This document shows positions 47,934 through 52,717 of a stretch of 52,717 bases of DNA, one piece after another; position 1 is the first letter of the stretch; each line of letters opens with the position of its first letter. A program made the translations under genes and the position numbers. The DNA is from Rubrivivax sp. (lineage in GTDB: Bacteria > Pseudomonadota > Gammaproteobacteria > Burkholderiales > Burkholderiaceae_C). A model generated the notes under the pieces. The model was not told the DNA's origin and made no database searches. It saw only the letters and a program-made list of their open reading frames with translations. The DNA lies in contig JAEUPE010000263.1 of the NCBI GenBank assembly GCA_016790435.1, positions 1 through 52,717 on the forward strand. Direction: 5' to 3'.

Positions 47934-48752
47934 ATGCGGATCGGCGATTGGCTGCAGCAGGCTCGCGCAGCCGGCGTGGCGCGGCTCGACGCCCAGCAGT
48001 TGCTCGCCCACCACCTCGGTCGCCCGCGCACCTGGCTGCTGGCCCACGAGGAAGAGGCCCTGGACGGTGGGGCGCGGCTGCGCGCCGATGCCGATCTGGC
48101 GCGGCGTGCCACGGGGGTGCCACTGGCGTACCTCCTCGGCGAACGCGAGTTCCATGGCCTGGCGCTGCAGGTGAACGCCAACGTGCTGGTCCCGCGCCCG
48201 GAGACCGAGGGCTTGGTCGACTGGGCGCTCGAGCTGGCGCCGCGGGCGCCGTTGCCGCGCTTGGCCGATCTCGGCACGGGCAGTGGGGCCATCGCGCTGG
48301 CCTTCAAGCACCGCGCGCCGGCCTTCGAGGTCTGTGCCAGCGACCAGAGCGCGGCAGCGCTGTCCACCGCGCGCGCCAACGCGCGGCGGCTGCAACTGGA
48401 GGTGATGTGGCTCGAAGGCGACTGGTGGGAGCCCTTCGGAAGGCAGTCGTTCGGCATCGCCGTCTCCAATCCGCCTTACGTAGCGGAGGGGGATCCGCAC
48501 CTCGCGGCGCTGCGGCATGAGCCCAAGATGGCGCTGGTCGGCGGGGCCGACGGGCTGCTCGCGCTGCGCCGTGTCGTGGCCGGCGCACCCACCCACCTCG
48601 CGGCGGGCGGCTGGCTACTGCTCGAACATGGGTTCGACCAGGCCTCGGCGGTGGCAAACCTCCTGGCGGCCGCAGGCTTCGAGCAGGTCAGCACGCGCGC
48701 CGACCTCGCCGGTCAGCCGCGACTGACCGGCGGCCGGCGACGCCCAGGCTGA
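47934..48752 (+). CDS. prmC: Release factor glutamine methyltransferase PrmC
   Basis: Methylates the Gln of the GGQ motif in RF1 and RF2 using SAM. The 272-residue protein has the N-terminal helical domain (ARLDAQQLLAHHLGRPR), PLAYLLGEREFHGL, and VLVPRPETEGLVDWALE. The SAM site is LADLGTGSGAIAL near 105, and the catalytic VSNPPYVAEGDPHL is near 175. The ATG at 47934 is preferred to a TTG five codons earlier. It is 28 bases after prfA, completing hemA-prfA-prmC. Confidence 0.96.
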   Translation: MRIGDWLQQARAAGVARLDAQQLLAHHLGRPRTWLLAHEEEALDGGARLRADADLARRATGVPLAYLLGEREFHGLALQVNANVLVPRPETEGLVDWALELAPRAPLPRLADLGTGSGAIALAFKHRAPAFEVCASDQSAAALSTARANARRLQLEVMWLEGDWWEPFGRQSFGIAVSNPPYVAEGDPHLAALRHEPKMALVGGADGLLALRRVVAGAPTHLAAGGWLLLEHGFDQASAVANLLAAAGFEQVSTRADLAGQPRLTGGRRRPG

Positions 48753-48894
48753 GCCCGGCAGCGAGCGGCCCGGCAAGCTGCCGCCCGCCGTGGCCGGCTG
48801 CCAACTGTTGCCGGCGTTGCCGTATCGGGGGGATGCCGCACCGGGTGCAAGGAGCGCATGATGGGGCCGCATCGGCAAGCAGGGGGTACAAGCA

Positions 48895-49524
48895 ATGAAA
48901 GCGCCGAATCGGTGTTCCGCCCGCCGGGTTGCCGTTGGGCTCGTCGCCGGGGCAATCGTTTCCCTGGCGCCCGTCGCCGCCCAGGCGAATCAGGGCTTGG
49001 TGGCCAGCGCCGGCGAGTGGCTGTGGCCGCAGTTTCAGGCGCGCATCACAGTGCAGACGGCGGCAATCGGCCCGGTCATGCTGACGCGCCTTTTCGAGCC
49101 CGGCGCGCCAGGCATGCGCGGCGTGCAGGGCGGTTCGCTGCTCGGCGACTACGTCTTCGCCACCCCGGGCTTCGGCAACTTCCGCGCCACCAGTGGCGTG
49201 ATGTTGGGCGGCCCAGGGGGGGCGCCGGTGCTGACGGCATCGCCCCTGACGCGGGTAGGCGTCACCGTGCTCGACGGTGGCAGCACCGGCGGCAACAGCA
49301 CCGCCGACACTCCGTTGACCTTGCCCTATCTGGGCCTGGGCTACAGCAGTGCCTCGTTGTGGCGAAGCCTGTCGGTGAGTGCCGACGTGGGGCTGGTAGC
49401 CGGGCGCCCGGCGGGGCTTTCTGGCCTCGGCCGCGCCATGCTGGGCAGCCAGGCCATGGACGCGGCGGTACGAGACCTTCGCCTGGCGCCGGTGCTGCAA
49501 CTGGGCGTCCGCTACAGCTTCTGA
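48895..49524 (+). CDS. Putative outer-membrane beta-barrel protein
   Basis: A 209-residue protein of unknown function. The signal peptide is RRVAVGLVAGAIVSLAPVAAQA (cleavage near residue 32). The mature part is Gly/Ser-rich with alternating hydrophobic strands (SLLGDYVFATPG, LTLPYLGLGYSS, LSVSADVGLVAG, LAPVLQLGVRYSF). It ends in Phe, as BAM-inserted barrels do, so outer-membrane localisation is inferred. AGGGGG lies about ten bases before the ATG at 48895. It is separated from prmC by 142 bases without another gene. Confidence 0.7.
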   Translation: MKAPNRCSARRVAVGLVAGAIVSLAPVAAQANQGLVASAGEWLWPQFQARITVQTAAIGPVMLTRLFEPGAPGMRGVQGGSLLGDYVFATPGFGNFRATSGVMLGGPGGAPVLTASPLTRVGVTVLDGGSTGGNSTADTPLTLPYLGLGYSSASLWRSLSVSADVGLVAGRPAGLSGLGRAMLGSQAMDAAVRDLRLAPVLQLGVRYSF

Positions 49525-49663
49525 TCCGTCACGCCACGCCCGTTCCACTGCTCGATTCCCCTTGCCAGGCCACAACGGCCTGCGCATGGCCCCGCAGCGG
49601 TGCACCCCGCCCGGTTGTTCCATACTGTGCGCTTCTGAATCTCCCTGCCACAGAGGGCCGGCC

Positions 49664-49978
49664 ATGAGCGACGTGCAGCAACGCATCGACCAGTTGGTGA
49701 AAGAGCATCGGGTCATGCTCTTCATGAAGGGCACTGCCCAGTTTCCGATGTGCGGGTTCTCCGGCCGCGCGGTACAGGTGCTCAAGGCCTGCGGCGTGGG
49801 CGACCTGCACACCTTCAACGTGCTCGAGGACGAAGGCGTGCGCCAGGGCATCAAGGACTACGCCAACTGGCCGACGATCCCGCAGCTGTACGTGAACGGC
49901 GAGTTCGTCGGCGGCTCGGACATCATGATGGAGATGTACCAGTCCGGCGAGTTGCAGCAGTTGTTGACCAAGGCCTGA
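49664..49978 (+). CDS. grxD: Monothiol glutaredoxin GrxD
   Basis: A 104-residue CGFS-type glutaredoxin that carries 2Fe-2S clusters and partners with BolA proteins. It has the MKGTAQFPMCGFSGRAVQ active site near residue 28. ANWPTIPQLYVNGEFVGGSDI holds the cis-Pro and glutathione-binding residues. The start MSDVQQRIDQLVKEH is the family norm. ubiX begins 35 bases downstream in the same direction. Confidence 0.96.
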   Translation: MSDVQQRIDQLVKEHRVMLFMKGTAQFPMCGFSGRAVQVLKACGVGDLHTFNVLEDEGVRQGIKDYANWPTIPQLYVNGEFVGGSDIMMEMYQSGELQQLLTKA

Positions 49979-50012
49979 GTGCAGGCCTGGCCGGGCACAG
50001 CGGCAAGAGCCC

Positions 50013-50597
50013 ATGCCACCCTCCCCGCCTCGGCTGGTTGTCGGCATCAGCGGCGCCACTGGCGTTGCCTATGGCGTGAAGCTCCTGGAGCGTGCGCGTG
50101 AGCTGGGAGTCCAGACGCATCTCGTCGTGACCCCGGCGGGCATGCTCAACGTGCACCATGAGCTCGGGCTGGACCGCCATGCGGTGGAGCGCCTGGCCTC
50201 CGTGTCGCATGCCCCGGGCGATGTCGGCGCGTGCATCGCGAGCGGCAGTTTCGACACGGCGGCCATGGTGATCGCGCCGTGCTCCATGCGCACGCTGGCC
50301 GCGGTGGCGCATGGCCTTTCGGACAACCTGCTGACCCGCGCCGCCGACGTGACGCTGAAGGAGCGGCGGCGCCTCGTGCTGATGGTGCGCGAGACGCCCT
50401 TCAATCTCGCGCACCTGCGCAACATGACCGCCGCCACGGAGATGGGCGCGGTGGTCTTTCCGCCGCTGCCGGCCTTCTATCACCACCCGCAGAGCGTGGC
50501 GGAGATGGTCGCCGAGGGTGTCGAGCGGGTGCTGCAACTGGTCGGCATCGAAGGCGCCAGACCCAAAGCCTGGCAGGGGCTGCGCGAGCCGAACTGA
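50013..50597 (+). CDS. ubiX: Flavin prenyltransferase UbiX
   Basis: Prenylates FMN to make the cofactor of the UbiD decarboxylase in ubiquinone synthesis. The 194-residue flavodoxin-like protein has LVVGISGATGVAYGVKLLE at the N-terminus and MVIAPCSMRTLAAVAHGLSDNLLTRAADV near residue 90. RRLVLMVRETPF and GAVVFPPLPAFYHHP are also diagnostic. UbiD is not in the window. The gene converges with the lytic transglycosylase, 35 bases apart. Confidence 0.95.
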   Translation: MPPSPPRLVVGISGATGVAYGVKLLERARELGVQTHLVVTPAGMLNVHHELGLDRHAVERLASVSHAPGDVGACIASGSFDTAAMVIAPCSMRTLAAVAHGLSDNLLTRAADVTLKERRRLVLMVRETPFNLAHLRNMTAATEMGAVVFPPLPAFYHHPQSVAEMVAEGVERVLQLVGIEGARPKAWQGLREPN

Positions 50598-50632
50598 GCT
50601 GTACGTCGCTGCCGAAGCGGCATCAAGCCTGC

Positions 50633-51265
50633 TCACGCGGGCCTGATGTCCCATTGCCGACGGGAGGCGAAGACGGCGTTCGGGTACTCCGCCCTGCCGC
50701 GACTGCCGTTGTAGCGGCCGAGCGCGAGGAACATGTCGCCACGCTCGCGCTCGAGATAGTGGCGCAGGATCACGCAGCCGAAGCGCAGGTTCGTCTGCAG
50801 GTGGAAGAGCCGATGCACATCGCCGTCGCCGATGAGACGCGCCCAGAAGGGCATGACCTGCATGTAGCCACGAGCGCCAGCGACGCTGATGGCGTACTTG
50901 CGAAAACCGCTCTCCACCTGGACGAGCCCGAGCACGAGCGCCGGCTCGAGCCCGGCGCGCTTGCTCTCGTACCAGAGCGCCTCCAGGAACTCGACGCGCG
51001 TGTGGTGGTCGGCCTTGCGCCGCTTCAGTCGTTCGCTCGCGGCGCCCAGCCACTTCAGGTAGCCAAGGCGCTCCTCGATCGCGTCGAAGCGCGGGCGCGG
51101 CGGTGCCTGCTCGGCCACGGAAGCCGCCAGCGCCGTGCGCACGGCGTCGGCGAGGGGCTCTTCGAGCTGCGCGCCGGCACGCGCGGACCGGCCGAACGGC
51201 GCGAAGGCGCCGACCGCGCCCGCGCAGGCGGCACCCAGCCAGAGCCGGCGCCGCCCTGGTTTCAT
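50633..51265 (-). CDS. Lytic transglycosylase, SLT domain
   Basis: A 210-residue exported protein. Its signal begins [22 protein letters not shown], with a twin-arginine-like RRR; Tat export is possible. A helical stretch is followed by a small SLT domain from about residue 105: [11 protein letters not shown] (catalytic Glu), [15 protein letters not shown], and [31 protein letters not shown] replaces the common AYNAG. It would cleave peptidoglycan in the periplasm. Its ATG overlaps the proS stop by four bases. Confidence 0.88.
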   Translation of the reverse strand: MKPGRRRLWLGAACAGAVGAFAPFGRSARAGAQLEEPLADAVRTALAASVAEQAPPRPRFDAIEERLGYLKWLGAASERLKRRKADHHTRVEFLEALWYESKRAGLEPALVLGLVQVESGFRKYAISVAGARGYMQVMPFWARLIGDGDVHRLFHLQTNLRFGCVILRHYLERERGDMFLALGRYNGSRGRAEYPNAVFASRRQWDIRPA

Positions 51266-52717
51266 GCCTTCAGGCGGCCCTTCACGAAGGCCGCTGCCTC
51301 GGCCACCGCGACGGCGGTGGCGGCGGCCTCCCGCCGGCCCTGCACTTCCACCGTGCCCGCCTTGAGGCCACGCTCGCTGACCACGACACGCTGCGGCACG
51401 CCGATCAGTTCCCAGTCGGCGAACATCGCGCCTGGGCGCTCGCCTCGGTCGTCGAGCACGACGTCGACACCGGCCGCCACCAATTCGGCATGCAGATGGT
51501 CCGCCGCTTCCTTGACGGCCGGCGTGCGGTCGTAGCCGATGGGGCACACGACGACCGTGAAAGGCGCCAGCGCGTCCGGCCAGACGATGCCGCGTTCGTC
51601 ATGGCCTTGCTCGATGGCCGCGCCGAGCAGGCGGGTCACGCCGATGCCGTAGCAGCCCATCACCATGGGCTGCGGCTTGCCACCCTCGTCGAGGTAGTTG
51701 GCGTTCATCGCCGCGCTGTACTTCGTGCCGAGCAGGAAGACATGGCCGACCTCGATGCCACGCTGGATGGCCAGCACGCCCTTGCCGTCAGGCGAAGGGT
51801 CGCCCGGTACGACATTGCGGATGTCGGCCACGAGATCGGGCTCGGGCAGGTCGCGACCCCAGTTGACGCCGGTGAGGTGGAAGTCCGCCTCGTTGGCGCC
51901 GCAGACGAAGTCGTGCATCGCGGCCACGGTGCGGTCGGCCACCACCTTCACCGCCTTGCGCATGCCGATCGGCCCGAGGTAACCGGGCTTGCAGCCGAAG
52001 TGCGCCTGGATCTCCGCGGCGGTGGCAAAGCGATACCCTGTCTGCAGGCCCGGCACCTTGCTTGCCTTGACCTCGTTGAGGCTGTGGTCCCCGCGCACGA
52101 GCAGCAGCCACAGGGCCGTGTTGATGACCGCACCGGCCTCGTCAAGCTCGTCCGTGGCCAGCACGAGTGACTTGACGGTACTCGTCAGGGGGATGCCGAG
52201 CAGTACCGCCACATCCTCGCAGGTGGCCTTGCCCGGCGTGGGTGTCTTGGCGAGCGCAGCACCGGGTGCCGCGCGTCCGGCGATGAGGGGCAGTGCCTCC
52301 GCCAGTTCGATGTTGGCGGCGTAGTCGCTGGTGGGACAGTAGACGATGGCGTCTTCACCGGTGTCGGCGATGACCTGGAACTCCTGCGAGGCATCACCAC
52401 CGATCGCCCCGGAGTCAGCCGCCACGGCGCGATAGGTGAGGCCCATGCGGTCGAAGATGGCGCAGTAGGCGTGGTACATCGCCTGGTAGCTCTTCAGGCC
52501 GGATTCGAGATCGCGATCGAAGGAGTACGCATCCTTCATCGTGAACTCGCGCCCGCGCATGAGGCCGAATCGGGGCCGGCGCTCGTCGCGGAACTTGGTC
52601 TGGATGTGATAGAAGTTTCGCGGCAGTTGCTTGTAGCTCTTCAGCTCCTGGCGCGCGATGTCGGTCATCACCTCTTCGCTTGTGGGCTGGATGACGAAGT
52701 CGCGCTCGTGCCGGTCC
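51262..52717 (-). CDS. proS: Prolyl-tRNA synthetase, N-terminus cut by window end
   Basis: About 485 residues of the roughly 580 expected are visible; the frame is open to base 52717, so the start lies outside. Class II catalytic features present: [14 protein letters not shown], the [19 protein letters not shown] block (motif 2), DAYSFD, and [11 protein letters not shown] (motif 3). The editing insertion domain, typical of the bacterial form, spans the middle ([42 protein letters not shown]). The anticodon-binding domain is C-terminal ([14 protein letters not shown]). It is coupled to the downstream transglycosylase gene. Confidence 0.97.
   Translation of the reverse strand, partial: DRHERDFVIQPTSEEVMTDIARQELKSYKQLPRNFYHIQTKFRDERRPRFGLMRGREFTMKDAYSFDRDLESGLKSYQAMYHAYCAIFDRMGLTYRAVAADSGAIGGDASQEFQVIADTGEDAIVYCPTSDYAANIELAEALPLIAGRAAPGAALAKTPTPGKATCEDVAVLLGIPLTSTVKSLVLATDELDEAGAVINTALWLLLVRGDHSLNEVKASKVPGLQTGYRFATAAEIQAHFGCKPGYLGPIGMRKAVKVVADRTVAAMHDFVCGANEADFHLTGVNWGRDLPEPDLVADIRNVVPGDPSPDGKGVLAIQRGIEVGHVFLLGTKYSAAMNANYLDEGGKPQPMVMGCYGIGVTRLLGAAIEQGHDERGIVWPDALAPFTVVVCPIGYDRTPAVKEAADHLHAELVAAGVDVVLDDRGERPGAMFADWELIGVPQRVVVSERGLKAGTVEVQGRREAAATAVAVAEAAAFVKGRLKA

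Overview
The window is a GC-rich (roughly 68-70% in lines I counted), gene-dense bacterial chromosome segment. Protein families and gene order point to a betaproteobacterium of the order Burkholderiales, in the Rubrivivax/Leptothrix/Ideonella-like part of that order. The pointers are a DUF2917 gene divergent from a LysR gene, pilS-pilR-ampD next to a PP0621-type protein and a CcsA-type membrane protein, a Lys/Ala/Pro histone-H1-like protein, and a 964-residue NrdA. The assignment is inference from family knowledge; no 16S rRNA gene is present. I see no insertion sequence, prophage, CRISPR array or toxin-antitoxin pair. Most of the window is core housekeeping DNA.

Layout. 1-9.9 kb: the 3' end of a large Fe-S oxidoreductase, 5-formyl-THF cyclo-ligase, a TfoX-type protein, DUF2917/LysR, a soluble lytic transglycosylase, an NAD(P)-binding epimerase-like protein, a glutathione transferase, the CCA-adding enzyme and a small zinc-ribbon membrane protein. 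9.9-19.8 kb: an FHA-EAL protein, DUF2905, a MidA-type methyltransferase, a FolM-like SDR, ttcA, a DUF4136 lipoprotein, a DUF6279 lipoprotein, glmU and a PAS-PAS-GGDEF-EAL protein. 19.8-28.5 kb: family-4 uracil-DNA glycosylase, rimI, tsaB, a DMT exporter, a SemiSWEET, an atypical SGNH lipoprotein, a Sua5-type protein, purK, purE and a compositionally distinct helical-repeat gene coupled to purE. 28.5-34.3 kb: the histone-like gene, nrdB and nrdA, with a 557-bp regulatory region upstream of nrdA.

34.3-43.3 kb: ampD, pilR, pilS, a PP0621-type protein, a CcsA-like protein, ffh, a DUF2726 protein, ftsY and a tRNA with anticodon CAU followed by a clear terminator. 43.3-52.7 kb: a secreted hypothetical protein, miaB, hemA-prfA-prmC, a possible outer-membrane protein, grxD, ubiX, a second lytic transglycosylase and proS (cut by the window end).

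Many gene pairs overlap by ATGA or GTGA and are probably translationally coupled: ttcA-DUF4136, tsaB-rimI, purE-purK, the foreign-looking gene and purE, the secreted protein and miaB, hemA-prfA, and proS-transglycosylase. Functional themes are translation and tRNA modification (cca, ttcA, tsaB, rimI, Sua5, miaB, prfA, prmC, proS, tRNA), SRP targeting (ffh, ftsY), cell-wall recycling (two lytic transglycosylases, ampD, glmU), dNTP and purine synthesis (nrdAB, purEK), c-di-GMP signalling and type IV pilus control.

I found no convincing new multi-gene system. The spots that most merit a second look are the low-GC gene fused into the purE operon, the nrdA promoter/operator architecture, the SGNH protein lacking its usual Ser and His, the FHA-EAL fusion, the CCA enzyme without an HD centre, the overlapping divergent starts of glmU and the DUF6279 gene, and a possibly leaderless hemA.
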